Origin: Mycocentrospora acerina
Lineage: Eukaryota > Ascomycota > Dothideomycetes > Pleosporales
Length of the DNA stretch: 64,000 bases
NCBI GenBank assembly: GCA_022701365.1
Contig: JAKUHH010000389.1
Coordinates: 558,001-622,000, forward strand
Direction of reading: 5' to 3'
Made by a program: the position numbers and the translations under genes
Notes under the pieces: model-generated
Told to the model about the DNA's origin: nothing
Database searches by the model: none
Seen by the model: the letters and a program-made list of their open reading frames with translations, nothing else
Part shown: positions 32,294-44,493 of the stretch, piece after piece
Numbering within the stretch: the first letter of the stretch is position 1
Layout of the letters: the number at the start of each line of letters is the position of its first letter

Positions 32294-34127
32294 TTTTGGT
32301 GGTGGGAGTCGTGGAATTATCGGGATGTGAGGTGTGTGGGTTGAGGGGGAATGGGTGGGGAGACGCGTTGTTGGGGTTTGGTGTTCGGGGGATGATGTCA
32401 TTGGGGGTTTGGCGAGTTTGGAGCGAGGTGTGAGTTGTATTGCGAACGGACATCACGATGGGAAGTTTTTTGACACGCTGTAAGAGTGTATCTTTCATTG
32501 TTGTAGAACGAATCTAATTTTATATATTTTCCTGCTTGTTTTCAAAATTGTCGTGCGCAATTGTACCTGTTAAATGGAGAGAGCAATTACAAACGAACGG
32601 ATCAATTTATTTTACGGCAAAGGTACTGGGTTCGAACAACTCTGGTTGTCGGGTCGATCTTTGCTTTGACTCTTTGCCCAATCGGCCTTTCACTAGATAT
32701 TGCTCATCTCGAAATCCCCGTTGGCAGGGAAGCTGGACAACTGCTTCAATGACACCTCACCACAGGAAGCCCGCTTCTGCCTCATCCCTTTCTATAGTAC
32801 TATATTCTCTAGCTTTATCACCGCTACTCTGTACATCTAATTTATCGTAGAAGCGTATATACGACTTCCTAAGAGCATCACAGTTCCTCGAATCACACAA
32901 CAGAACATCTGTATTACTTTTAATCATGACGACTAAAATCGTTTCGGTGTCTTCATATGTATTCTCAATCCGCGCCTGCAGCTCTGCTCTGTTGGCATGA
33001 GACCAAGTGAACTCAAGGCGTTAACCAGTCCAAACGTTCTGCAGACTTCTCTCGGTTGTTAGCCTCCTTGAGAAGAGGCACGCTACCAGGGGTTCTCAAC
33101 CGAGCAGTCCTGCACACACGTGACCTGTGCGAGCGTACATGTTTTTTGGTTGGACACACCTGTGTAAGCAGAGCCTGGGTTCGAGTAGATGCCCATGTCG
33201 TGAATCCATACGTCAAAAATTGCACGATTACTACAATGCAAGCCTTTTTTCTGTTACACGATCTGAGCAAGCGGTACGTCGAATATAATTGACTTTTTAA
33301 ACTGAAGAACTCGACATCTCCTGCCCTCTGCTTTTAGGTAATACTACCAAAATCGGACAGTATTGGTTCGGCCAGACTCTGCTTGGAAGTGTGTAAAGAC
33401 GTCGGTGCGATCGTTGTGTTGGCAGATGGTTCGGCCGATGGCTCATGCTTCTTCTCGGAGTTATTGCCATCGCTGTTTGACTTTTGCGCTAGGACGTCAT
33501 GATCACAGGGAAACACAAAAGACAGGAACATGGAGAAAATAATAGGCAAATAGAGAATACGGTAATTCATTTAATTGTACAGAATTTCTTTTATCAGGGA
33601 GTTGTTGACAGAACGTCAGACAGGTGGGTATAGTTTTACTGTCTGGTGGGGAGAACCGAATAGGATCTATGTAGATGAGATGAACCCGATGCATTAGAGT
33701 GGTAGTCTATCTAGACAACACGTTTCGCTGGGTTGCGTTGCTCAAAGCGGCGCGCTCCTAAGCAGACTTGGTAATCGACTGGTGTGAACAAAGGCAGGCT
33801 CTGTTGCCGCGTGGTGCTTCTTGCGTGTAGTTTCCCGGCTTTTGCTGGCATAATACAGCTACCCTCTACTAGGGAACTTTCCAGGATTCATCAGGGGCAG
33901 ATATCGGTGTGAGCTTCGCGGGCTCCCACCGCTGCAGCCATCAGCAAATGATGCATGAAGACGGAGCTACTTTCGCTCATTGCCGCATATGATGCAATTT
34001 GCAACTGCGAGCGAGACGCGCTGTCCTCGGTACTCCTTGATTGAGTCCGACAAGGCGCCGTGAGCTGAAAGCTCGCTCTTCCGTGGGTGGTTGGGTATAA
34101 GGTGAACGTTTTCTAACACAGCAGTCC
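32294..34127. other. Intergenic region
   Basis: The proximal part is the leader of the thioredoxin-like gene. Apart from the weak candidate at 33334-33570, no coding signal is seen. Confidence 0.45.
33334..33570 (-). CDS. Possible small secreted or membrane-anchored protein
   Basis: The 78-codon frame starts with MNYRILYLPIIFSMFLSFVF, a good signal peptide or anchor, followed by a Ser/Glu/Lys-rich polar tail with one cysteine. No homology is recognised and there is no splice or promoter support. It could be chance in AT-rich DNA. Confidence 0.25.
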   Translation of the reverse strand: MNYRILYLPIIFSMFLSFVFPCDHDVLAQKSNSDGNNSEKKHEPSAEPSANTTIAPTSLHTSKQSLAEPILSDFGSIT

Positions 34128-35184
34128 TCACATACTGGCATACTGGCCTGGGTACCTATCCATCATGCCGAAAGCTAAGCTGTTGTTGTTAACATAGGAG
34201 TTGTGGCCAGGCGTGCGACAACCCAAGCCAGTTTCCAGTTGAGGCCCGACGTCTGATCGCATTGTGCGTATTATATTGGCTGCATCGACGGACGACGACG
34301 TGTTGTAATAAACGGCGTGATCTGAGGCGAAGTTGTAATTATTGGAGTAATTCCACGACTCGTTGTAGGGTTGATCATAAGGATAGTTGTATTGGACTTC
34401 TTCAGCTTTAATCTCCGAAGCTGCTGGGGTTACGGGCGTGGTGTAGAACGGTGTTGGGTACGATGCTGGCGGAGGGGTTCCCATGCTCGACACTATAGAA
34501 CCGGGACTAGCGGAATCATAGCAACTTAGGGCTGTTGTTCGGGACGCTGGAATAGTGATCGGTGCTACCGATGGCATGTGACGAGGCAAGGATGTTGCTC
34601 TCGTGTGAGGAGGTGCTGGTGAGCTCGTGGAAGACAACATGTTGCAGGTGACCCTCCTCTCCAACATAGCATTGAGTGTTGGCGTAGAGGAGATCTGATC
34701 GTAAAATCTATCAGGTGGTCCACCAAGTGCTGCTACAACTTCTTGTTCGGTCACGCCTCGCTCATGCAGGAGTGCACGGAGCTTTCTGTTTTCTTCCACA
34801 ACCCTTCTTGCTGCACTTTGGATTTCTGATGAGGCCTCGATTCCAGCTTGTTCGCAGCTTCGTATTTTGGACTCGAGCTCGTGAAGATATTCCTTACGTC
34901 GCGCACGTGAACGACCTGTTATACGGTGTCAGTGGGAAATGCTTTTTTCGTACCAGGCAGGCCATGTCGAAGTGGGCCATGGTGTGCTTTTACGAGATGT
35001 TCTTTGAACCAAAAGTATCGACTCAGGAGCATCACAAGATCAGTTTTACAGGGGGGACTTACGCTGGTTGTCGCGTATCCGAGCGAGATTCTGCGCTTTC
35101 TAGATAGCTGTCAGCATTGGCATTTCAAAAAACCTAATGTAATGCCACTCAGAGTGCACTGACTGAAGTTCTAAGGTCGCTCAT
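34128..35184 (-). CDS. bZIP-type transcription factor
   Basis: Three exons, 35184-35164 (21 nt), 35099-35063 (37 nt) and 34915-34128, encode 281 residues. The introns are 64 bp (GTCAGT to TAG) and 147 bp (GTAAGT to CAG). The assembled start reads MSDLRTSKAQNLARIRDNQR, continuing RSRARRKEYLHELESKIR, which is the basic region of a common fungal bZIP class (N-x7-R present: NQRRSRARR). The zipper is short and imperfect, then VEENRKLRALLHERGV. The remainder is Ser/Pro/Tyr/Asn-rich, consistent with an activation domain. The DNA-binding region is built from three exons, two of them tiny, so automated annotation would easily miss it. Targets are unknown. It is divergent from the AIG1-like gene, 668 bp away. 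Confidence 0.85.
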
Positions 35185-35852
35185 TGTGATGTTGTGAACA
35201 AATTTGTTGCGTGAAGTAAGAATCGAAAAGGAGAAAAATTGGTAGGACCAAATCTGACTGCGTGATCATACTGTAGGATCTGCTCAACGTGCCGGCTTCA
35301 AGTAGGTCTTAAACGAGTAGGTGATCGCTGGGCACGAGCATGAGGATGCCCCCCGAGACTGATGTATGTTAGAGACCTGATCCTGGCTAGTGGAGACATC
35401 GCGGCACCGCAGCATCACAACAAGCATCACAGCATGTACAGGAGGGATAGATTGCGTCTCGCCTCCGGGGCTGCAGTGGTGGGAGGTCTGAGCGTACAAG
35501 CCCCGAGAGGCTTGATAGACAAGGTCAGTAACAAAGGAAAATTTCGCGTTAACGGTTGCTGACGAAGCTGGCGCTGTAATAAAACACCGTTTCCGGATGG
35601 TGGGCCGTTAGCGCAATTGGCCGCCTGAATGTTTCAGCCGCTCCCCGAGACTATCAATCCTGCGCAAATTTGAGAGGGAAGAGGAAGAGTCCCCCTCTGG
35701 ACACCGCGTCGCAGCACTGCTCCTCCGCCCGCCGTCATATCTACTGTACTTCGGAAGTCCTTGCCACCATCTTTGTTGCTTCGTGGTTCGCTGAGACCCA
35801 CCCCTGACCTCCGACTCCACGCTATCGGTCACTATCCGCGTCACTTGGCGCA
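35185..35852. promoter_or_regulatory. Divergent intergenic region between the bZIP and AIG1-like genes
   Basis: The 668 bases hold only short overlapping frames. It must contain both promoters; no distinct element was recognised. Confidence 0.35.
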
Positions 35853-36847
35853 ATGGCGTTCGCGAGACGACTGACGACACCGTATACGGGAACGTTCGAC
35901 CGTACGTACAGGTTCGAAACGTCTTGGATCATATCGCCCGGTCTGCTATTTGGTTTCCGGGCCCTTTTATCGCTCTACGCTTTTACAACTCTATTCACTA
36001 TTTTCGGGATCAATGGCAGTCGTGGCATGTCAGAGGCTTCACGCTATTCGTTCTCATACTTCACTCATTTGACGTATTGGGGTCTCGCTTTCTATAATGC
36101 TTTCAGTGCTGTGCACACTTGTAGCTACTGGCTCACGGGGACCCCGTTTTTGGCGCGGTGGCCACGAGCACTTCAGATAGCACATAGCATGTACTACTCT
36201 ACTATTGTGATATACCCTTGGATAGTTACTGGTACGTTTGATTTTGCCCATAAGATGTGATTCCAACGGGAGGAGATCTAGATGAGACGGCTATCACAAC
36301 GTCTTCGTCTAGAACCATCGATTTTGTGTCGGATGGTTTTGCCTAACTGCAACTGGCTCATGAAAAAGTTCAACACTGACTATCCATAGCCGTTTACTGG
36401 GGAATCCTCGCACCAGGCCATTTTCCGTCCGCCTTCTCACTATGGTCAAACACATCTCAGCATGCTCTTAATTCAGTGTACGCTCTGTTTGAGATTGTCA
36501 TTCCAAGAACCGAGCCGCTGCCTTTCCTCGACATAATACCTACCATCATTATATTGGCCTTGTACCTTGCATTGGCATATCTCACGTACGAAACGGAAGG
36601 GTTCTATCCATACAGCTTCCTCGACTTGCAAAAGAACTCATCTGGCGTTGTAGGTGCCTACATTGTCGGCATCCTGGTCGCTGCAATTGTCATATTTCTG
36701 GTTGTTAGATATGTCATCATGCTACGTGTTTGGATCACCGAAACTAAACTGGGTAAAACTGGGAAGTTTTCATCTCGCGGGAGTCTAGCCGTGGTTGATG
36801 CAGAAGCGGGAAAGGAGATCCCATTGCGCGATGTCAGCGGTAATTGA
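35853..36847 (+). CDS. FAR-17a/AIG1-like integral membrane protein
   Basis: Two exons, 35853-36231 and 36390-36847, encode 278 residues. The 158 bp intron (GTACGT, CTGAC branch, TAG) restores PWIVTAVYWGILAP. The start RTYRFETSWIISPGLLFGFR and the segments FTHLTYWGLAFYNAFSAVHT and VYWGILAPGHFP are characteristic of the FAR-17a/AIG1 family. About six membrane helices are visible, ending in a polar tail (KLGKTGKFSSRGS). Animal members AIG1 and ADTRP hydrolyse fatty acid esters of hydroxy fatty acids using conserved Thr and His residues; whether the fungal branch does so is unknown. The start is the only ATG in frame ahead of the family domain. Confidence 0.85.
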
Positions 36848-39800
36848 AGGGTCAGGCTTATGCATCCGAAGATATGTTCACAGTAAGCTGTAATTTTTTT
36901 ACTCATTAGGTATTCTTTAATAGTCAAACATAGTCACGCTTGTGCTCGGACGATATTACATGACGAGTCATTGCGTCAAGCCTTTGTTGTCTCTTTCGAA
37001 ATCCTGCGATCCCTCGGTCTTGTTGCTTTGTCGCTCGCAGCTCTCAGCCCACGTCGATAAGCTATCGGCCATGAGCTCTATATCGGAATTGCCCGAGTCT
37101 TGAACCAAAGCCCGAACCCTGTGCACCAACTCTTACCTTTTCTTCACACAAACTGTTTTATTGACGTTGTCTCGTACCTGATCGACATGTGTCACAACTT
37201 ATTCCCGGTATTCACCAGATGCACATGACTGGTGCCAAATTTCGCGCCACGATGCACACTGATTAGGTATTCACCAGGGCGACTGGTGCAACAACGATCT
37301 GCGGAGGATATTGTTTAGTAACTTGAAAGTCCCGCCGCCTATGTATTGGATCGGTTGGCATGGTCCGCTTTCGTACGTATTGAAAGGTTTTCTTAACATA
37401 CGTACAATCGATCTTCGCATAACAATGGGCCGGCCTCAAGCCCATAGGCTAAAGTAACCAAGCGAGAGGAGGCGGCAGTAAGCGCCCTGGCGCAGGCGTC
37501 CTGGCGTTGATCATACGCAACGCCTACGGAGGTTGGTGTGCTGCAATGAATGCCAGAGGAACTACTCGGAAGGACGCTTCAGAGCCGATAGAAGGCGCCC
37601 CACGTGATAAGCTTTTGGTGCCTTATCGGCAGGTAGGCATCATTCATGACAGACGCCCACATGTGGTATTCGAGAACAGAGGTGGCTTCGCAGATGCCCC
37701 AACATTACGATCGTTGCTCAAATAGGAAAGGTTGTAGAACTGTTTTGGTGCTGGCTAATCTCCATTGATGACAAGCGCATGATTGCACACGACCGGTTTC
37801 CTGCAGCGACGCCTCTATTCGTCCGGATTCTATCTGTTGTGCAGATTTTTCTCTCTCATTCCCCAAATCTTTCCGTAAGGCTACGTAAACTTCTTGTTCA
37901 ACGCTATGTTTGTTCAGTTGTTGCGGTGTTTTTGATGTTACATAGGGCGAGGTGATGACTGATTTGTGCCAATGAAAAAGGACACCACAAGCACATGTCA
38001 ACAGTGTCGCGCGCCACCGCCCGGGACGTAGTTGTATTTGCTTGACATCCCCAGGATCCACTCCAGCTGTGGGTGCGTAGTTTTAGTTGTTGCTAATTGC
38101 ACTTAGTTCAACCAAGTAGCAGGCATTTTCAGAAAAGTGATCCCAGTACACACGTCGGCTGGCCATGCCCTGCTCAGGAACGATGCGGCAGAACATCCCG
38201 CGCCCGAAGCTCTTACAAGGAGCTATTATCACAGGGGTCGGACATCAAAATATGTAATGGAATAACGACAAGAAATGCTTCCCCACGTTGTTATGGTGTT
38301 CGCCTATTTTGCCTGCAAATTAGCCCTGCGGAACGCTGTTCACATGAAACTCTCCAAAACTGGGCTCATGGTCAGTGTCCTTGAAAAACTTAGCATATCA
38401 TCATCTGCGTTGTACAATACTCAACTCGAGATAATGGGGCGGTGGGTAACTCCGATCTGTTCGACATAACTGTTCCCCACAAACGGCATCTCTGCGGCGG
38501 CTTTCGGGAGTGTCCGGGCTTCTACGCCATACCGTAGAAGTCTTCTGTAGCCGCACCGACCCCATCATGTTCGCCCTACTGGGATGGTCCAAGCAAGCAA
38601 AGCGGGACAGGTTTCTAGTTTCTACTAGTGGTCTACCACCGCGGAGCTTCTACCCAACTTGGGCTCAATTCCAGTGTGAATCGTCACCCTATCCCCTTTA
38701 GCGACTCTGTTCCAGATATGAGACATAACACGGAGTTGCGGCAGCGTTCTCGTCAACTTGCTTGCAGTAGTGTTTGTCGACTATACGATGGTTTCAAGTT
38801 TATCATTACCGCAGCAGGCAAGACGTTACTAGAAGATTTCGATTTAGCAGGCACCGATGATGTCAACTTGCACAAGAGGATCGCTCTTCACCAAATGGAG
38901 TGCCTACTTCCCAGAGAGGTGTGTACAATTGTACAGGGCGGAGTCGAAAATACTTGGTTGTACAAAACAGACACCAAGCAAAGCACCTAAGATGTGGACG
39001 TGGATCATGATGTCGAACCAGCCTCCTTCACCCCGCATTATGCTAGTCAGGCCTCGGAAACTGGAAAGTGTTAAGACCCCAGAAGCATTGCGCGACTTTA
39101 GATTCGCTCAAGACTCGCCATCTCCAAAGCGTTTACGCCCCGAGGGAAGTGCCCACTGAAAACATAGCTCGAATAGCATGTGAACGCCCACAAGATGCCG
39201 CAAAACGGTAGTGCTGGCGAGAGCAAGGATGCAGCTATGGTGTCCTGTCCAGGAGATTTGATCCTGGGCTCCTAACCCCATAGGTACATCACAAATGGTA
39301 TCATGAACAGGAGACCGTTGCATTGACGTGGCAGTAGCTACACAGCCCAGGGGCGGCATAAGCACTGACTGCGCCATCTTCGTGCCTCAAAATTTGTCGA
39401 TAGACTTCCTTTCTACGCCTGTTCCTGAGGCTCTTGCATGCATGTGAACTCGCGCTAATGACTGTTCTGCCTTTGGACGTGGGGAGACGACCGGCATGCC
39501 ACGGCCGCTATCATTCCGCGGAGCAATGATACGTCGTAAGCGTCTGTAAGTCGGGGCGGTTATCAATAAGGATGATCTACGAATGCTGCGCAGAGATTCA
39601 CGCAAGGTACCACCTGCTCACACTGAGTGTTTACATACTCGGTTCTATGGGCGGGAAAGTTTTAATTCAATGGTCAAGCCATGCGTGGTAGTGTTTCGAC
39701 CAACAAACGATCACAAAAGCCTCAAAAGGAGCGATATTTTTTAGCGCATCAAAGATACATCATTTTGACAACTGACTACCAACATCTTCCGCTCCCACTC

Positions 39801-40010
39801 GCTCGCATATTCGCTGAAGTCTAAGAACGCTTAGTCCAAGAAAGATAAGTGTAGCCGAGATAGTAGCCGAGATAGTAGCCGAGGCGCCAGCATTGGCTTG
39901 CAAGCGAAACCTTCTCGACTCGCAGGATTGTGACTAGGACCGTGTTCGCAAAACCATAAACTTGCACCCACGTCCCGTGAAACCCGCCTGATTGGAACCC
40001 CCACAGAAAG
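36848..40010. other. 3 kb interval without supported genes
   Basis: Many short frames of unnatural composition. A 12-bp tandem (GTAGCCGAGATA) is present 2.75 times at 39851-39883. The final part is probably the promoter of the histidine phosphatase gene. Confidence 0.5.
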
Positions 40011-41370
40011 ATGATAGAAGTGGTGTACGTTGTTCGGCACGCGGTACGTACAGCTAGACAATCAGACTCCCGTCCCTAATCCTCACCGCCCTCAATCCAC
40101 CAGACACAATGATCGGATAAGCTTCCGAGCGTAGAGAAAACTTGGACTACACCTTCTCACCCTGGCCTTACAATTTCCGCCGCAGACGAGTGCACCGTTC
40201 GCCGCTTCCCCCTACAATGACATGCTTTCTAACAGCTTGAGCTTTAGTTTCGCGGCAATTGGACGGTTGATCACCAGACCGGACAGTAGGCTAGACTCCT
40301 GTAACATGCTGTAGGCGGTACACTCGCTTAAGTTACTCAGGTACACCTCGTTATTGGCAAAGACCCCAACCGGTATTCCGACAGACCCTCCGTTGACATC
40401 GAAGGGGGTGGAGCAGTCAAAGGAGCTGGCAGAGTACCTATGCAACATACAACCTCCAATTGACAGGGTTTACTCGAGCCCCTTCTATCGGTGCCTGCAG
40501 ACGATTAAACCCACAACTGACAGACTATTCAAAGAGGGTAAGGCGCAGGGGAAAATCAGAATCGATCGCGGGATTGGGTATGTGGTACTCCAATACGTTG
40601 CCGCCGTAGACGTGACACGCAAGCTCTGCAGATCACTGCTGATGTTAATACCAAAGGGAGTTCTTTGGACGCGCAACCTGGGATCATCCAACCCCACCAG
40701 ATCTGACCCTTTTGACCTCTCACTTTGAAAATCTTGATCAGGAGCATGTCTCTTTACACTTGCCGCCGTCAAAGGGTGAAATGATTCACGAACTCCATGA
40801 GCGGGTCAGGAACGCGCTGAGTCACATTGTTACAACACTTGACAATGATCCTGAACAACCAAAAGCGGTTCTACTGTGCACTCATGCTGCCACAATGATA
40901 GCCGCCGGTCGAGTGTTAACAGGCCAAATGCCGGATGATCCTGATGAAGACGACTTTCAATGCTACACTGCAGGATTGTCCAAGTTCGTTAGAAGAAGTA
41001 CGGATCCTACCAAGGGAATACCAGGCAACTGGGACTGCGTCTTGAATTCCGAGACGTCCTATCTTTCTGGCGGGGCAGAAAGAGGATGGTAAGTTGTGCT
41101 GTTTATTATTTCCTGTCGGTGTGTCCTCATGTTCTCTAGGCAGTTCTGCTGTCACAGAAAAGATTGGCCTGGATCAGAACCTACGATCTCCAGCTTGGGC
41201 AGACCCTCAGTTACTTCTGCATCTCTTTTGCCACCTTCCGATACACGTAATTCGCCACTTGGTGCCTGATAGGGATTACTAACATTTCCCAAAGGCACTT
41301 CAATGGCGACGAGAGCTTTGTGGCGTTTCCAGACAATCCATCAGAGGATAAAGAAGTTTCAAAACTCTAG
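40011..41370 (+). CDS. Histidine-phosphatase-family protein, Tfc7 (TFIIIC tau55)-like
   Basis: Five exons, 40011-40043, 40249-40286, 40341-40577, 40657-41088 and 41295-41370, encode 271 residues. Introns are 205, 54, 79 and 206 bp. The first exon has only 11 codons and ends in the catalytic RH dipeptide (VVYVVRHA, R9-H10). The following exons restore FRGNWTVDHQTGQYTS, PTGIPTDPPLTSKGVEQS and the YSSPFYRCLQTIKPT block, then GEFFGRATWDHPTPPDL and the second catalytic His in LLCTHAATMIAAGRVL (near 177). This is the fungal branch that includes the tau55 subunit of RNA polymerase III factor TFIIIC, where a phosphatase domain is part of the complex. A free phosphatase role is equally possible. All junctions preserve frame and end in TAG at 41370. 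Confidence 0.85.
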
Positions 41371-42224
41371 CAACATGCGTGCAAGACACATATGTATGAG
41401 TTGGAATACAATGCAGGTGCGAGGATTGCTTTATGCAGGGAGCGTTGTTGGCCGCTGCAGGGAAGCATCTGGAATATTGCGACACGAACTGTCAGCGTAT
41501 AGCATGTAAAGTATCGTTCTTGTCGGGAGATCAGCCATTTAGAACAGACAACCCTTGCAATAGTATGCCTATACAGCCATTCTCAATGCACTGCATATTT
41601 CTTCCTCCAGGGCGCATGAGCATGCCGACTTCACGTACATCCAAGCATCACACTCACAGCTGTATAGAACAACGTTACCAACCCCTTCTACATTTCACAC
41701 CCCTCTCAAAAGACCCAACACTACCTGCCATGCCTTTAAAGGCACAGCCCTACCGATATAACCCCAAGACCAGGGTCCTAGAACGTTGCGACGCGCACGA
41801 CACATCCTCAACCCAACTCTGAGTTCAACGCTCGGGTGTGGCCCCAGATGATAGTGGGGATCGACGGCCGGGGTTCCAGCGGGCGAACCATCAACGGGCC
41901 GACTATCGCGCAAGGGAAGATCCGGGGAAAAGGAAGCTTTCGAGTCGCATGGCATAACTGTGCCTGTTTACACGGCCGATCAGTGTGACACACGTGTTGA
42001 GTGCGGGGGGAAGGTTCATGTTCGGAATAGGGAGATGCGCAATGTGGCGGAAATGTGCACGTTCCGACCCTAACCCAAAACTCCTACGCCATTACACAAC
42101 AACTTATTTGCGACAATGTATTTACCTGTTCACAGGCAGTCCATAATTCTCAGACACCCTGTTCAGTTTTACCCGCTTCCAAAAAACCCTGCGCGCCGCC
42201 AACCGTCTTTTCTCCTCCGTTACG
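41371..42224. other. Intergenic region
   Basis: No gene recognised. The last 150 bases are pyrimidine-rich and likely the leader of the tautomerase gene. Confidence 0.45.
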
Positions 42225-42943
42225 ATGCCGCACTATGAAATCCACCACACTTGCAAACTCACTCGCGACCAAGTCGATGCTCTCGCCTCTGCGATAACAA
42301 ACCTTCACTGCACTCTCTTCTCCGCACCATCGATCTTTGTTAATATAACTTTCCATCGCACGTGTGACCGGGAAAGTCACATCGACGGCCGCAATACAAC
42401 CGGCGATACGCAATACATCAGAGTCGGGGGTCGAGATGTGCGTTTACTTTTACCCGTGATTAAACAAAAGTGCTGATTCAGAGACCGTAGGTTATGACAA
42501 ACTACATAATCGGCCACATACGGCCCCGCGGCCCAGAGAACCGACACAAGCTGAATACTCTCGTTGAGGAGATCATAAAGATTTGGAACACGGAGGCGCG
42601 ACCAGGGCTCGAGACACCGCAACGTCAGGTTCGAGAGACATCGAGGCGTAAAGTCGAGATGGCAGGCAAGGAGATGCAGCTTGCGCAAGATCTAAAGGTA
42701 GGCGTGGGACGTCTAGATGACGAAAGAGGGTTGCATAACGTTTTCATCATGGAAGACATTGTGGCTGGAATGGAGCAGGGCTTCATGCTGCCGCTCGCAG
42801 GTCAAGATGGGAAGTGGATCGAAGATAACATGGCAGAGTTTGAAAAGAGAGCTGCAGACGGGGATGAAAGCATAAAGGCGCTAGTGGAAGAAATTAAGAA
42901 CAAACAGCGCAAAGAACAGGCAGGGGTGAAGAGTAAGTTGTGA
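42225..42943 (+). CDS. Oxalocrotonate-tautomerase-like protein with C-terminal extension
   Basis: Two exons, 42225-42437 and 42491-42943, give 221 residues. The 53 bp intron (GTGCGT to TAG) joins VGGRD to VMTNYIIGHIRPRG. The N-terminus MPHYEIHHTCKLTRDQVDAL has the catalytic proline at position 2 that becomes N-terminal after Met removal, as in the tautomerase superfamily, and the PSIFVNITFH strand follows. The core matches the fungal Tautomerase_3 type that usually ends at about 140-150 residues. Here a further roughly 80-residue helical extension (VFIMEDIVAGMEQGF and WIEDNMAEFEKRA) follows. The substrate is unknown. It is convergent with the cyclopropane synthase gene, 71 bases apart. Confidence 0.8.
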
Positions 42944-43014
42944 TCATCCGTTCAATTCATATTCATTCGTAACTAGCAAAAACTCCTCCCAAGGTATAGA
43001 GCAAGAAGTTGACT

Positions 43015-44493
43015 CTATAATGGCACATCTTCCATCATCTGCACTGCACCTTCGCGGCCCACAGTGATGATTACGTCGCCCAGCGTTTTGGTTGAGAACC
43101 CCGCCTCCGAGTAACGGAAATAGTAGTCCCATTTCCGCTTGAAAACCTCTGCGCCCTCGTTGTCCATACCCTCGCTGCTCTTCTCCTCCAGCAGCTGTGG
43201 CTTGATCTTGCCTTCCCAGTTGTCCAAGAATGCTTCCCTCCACAGCCGTAATGCTTTCGCATAGTGTGGCCCGATGTTTTCAACGCTGTCGACGACAAGC
43301 GAGCCGCTCGATGCGCTCTGTATCGAGCCCACAAGCTCCGAGACCGCGGGAAGATGTCCGCCGGGGAATATGTACCTGCGAATAAAGTCGTCGGACTTTG
43401 CGTAAGCTTCGTAGCGTGCGTCGGGCATTGTGATGCACTGAAAACATGCGATTCCGCCTTCCTTCTTAAGGAGCTTGTCTACGCATTTAAAGTACGTTTC
43501 TAGGTATGCTTTGCCGACTGCTTCTAACATCTCGATTGACACGATTTTGTCAAATGCGCCAGACTCGGGGGGCTGGAGGTTTCGGTAATCGCATAGAAGG
43601 ACGGTGATTTTGTCTGACAGGCCTGCGTCGCGTATACGTTCTTCAGCGAGCTCTTTCTGTTCGATTGACAAGGTTGTGGACGTCACCGTGCAGCCGGTCC
43701 TCTGCACGGCTCTCATAGCGAAACTTCCCCAACCGGTGCCGATCTCAAGTACGTGATCGGTGGATTTGATGTGTGTGTTATCGATGAATCGGTCTAGTTT
43801 GCGCATTTGCGCATCATAAAGGCTCTCTTTTTCGGATTTAGGGTTTGATTTTGGTAGCCAAATTGGGCTTGAATATGTCATGTCTGGCGAAAGAAACGCA
43901 GCGAACATCTCATTGGAGATATCGTAGTGCGCAGCGATATTCAGTCGAGAGTTTTTCAGATTATTGCTGCCTCGTACCATGCCAGCGAGGCCTGATGAAA
44001 TCGCGGATGTGATTGTGGAACCGTTGGAGAGGTAATTGCGGTTTAAAATGAAGAGCTGAAAATGTGAGTGGGTTGCGCGCATCGCGCTCATGGCATTTGC
44101 GTGCTCACCTCGAAGAACTTTGTCAAGTTTGGCGACGTGAATTCCCCAAGCATGTAACTCTCTGCAAAGCCCTTATTCTCAGTTAGCTAAAATCAAAACC
44201 GTATGCGATTCAACCGTAGAACGCACCATATCGGCAAAAAGTGCCAATCGCACCCAAAACTTCTCATCGTGTACGTCAAGGAACGCGACCGGGCATCCTT
44301 CCTTGTCAGCGCCAAAGCTCGTTGTGGCCTTGCTTTCCCCGCCTTCAAAGAGGACAAGTTTCCCCAATTGGATGCCCTGAAATTGCGCAAGTGTGCCATT
44401 TCGGCACATGGAGACCAGTGGAGCCCATGCTTGAGATGTGAGTGTGCTCAGCAGCGAGGACGCAGGCTTCGTAACAGGATCAAGAATTCCCAT
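43015..44493 (-). CDS. Cyclopropane-fatty-acyl-phospholipid synthase family methyltransferase
   Basis: Three exons, 44493-44227, 44171-44109 (63 nt) and 44055-43015, encode 456 residues. Introns are 55 bp (GTGCGT, CTAAC, AAG) and 53 bp (GTGAGC to CAG). The SAM site VLEIGTGWGSFAMRAVQ is near residue 210, and the family features IAAHYDISNEMFAAFLSPDM, TYSSPIW, LSIEQKELAEERI, SIEMLEAVG and FIRRYIFPGGHLP are all present, so the enzyme should be intact. The reaction is methylene transfer from S-adenosylmethionine to a cis double bond of phospholipid acyl chains; some fungal relatives methylate sphingolipids instead. The N-terminal 130 residues match the usual lead domain (WVRLALFADMGFAESYMLGE). ATG 44493 is the first ATG; the longer frame begins with a GTG. 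Confidence 0.88.

Noticed and set aside
33170..33195. B-box-like GGGTTCGAGTAGATG suggesting a second tRNA
   Set aside because: No A box or acceptor stem can be paired around it.
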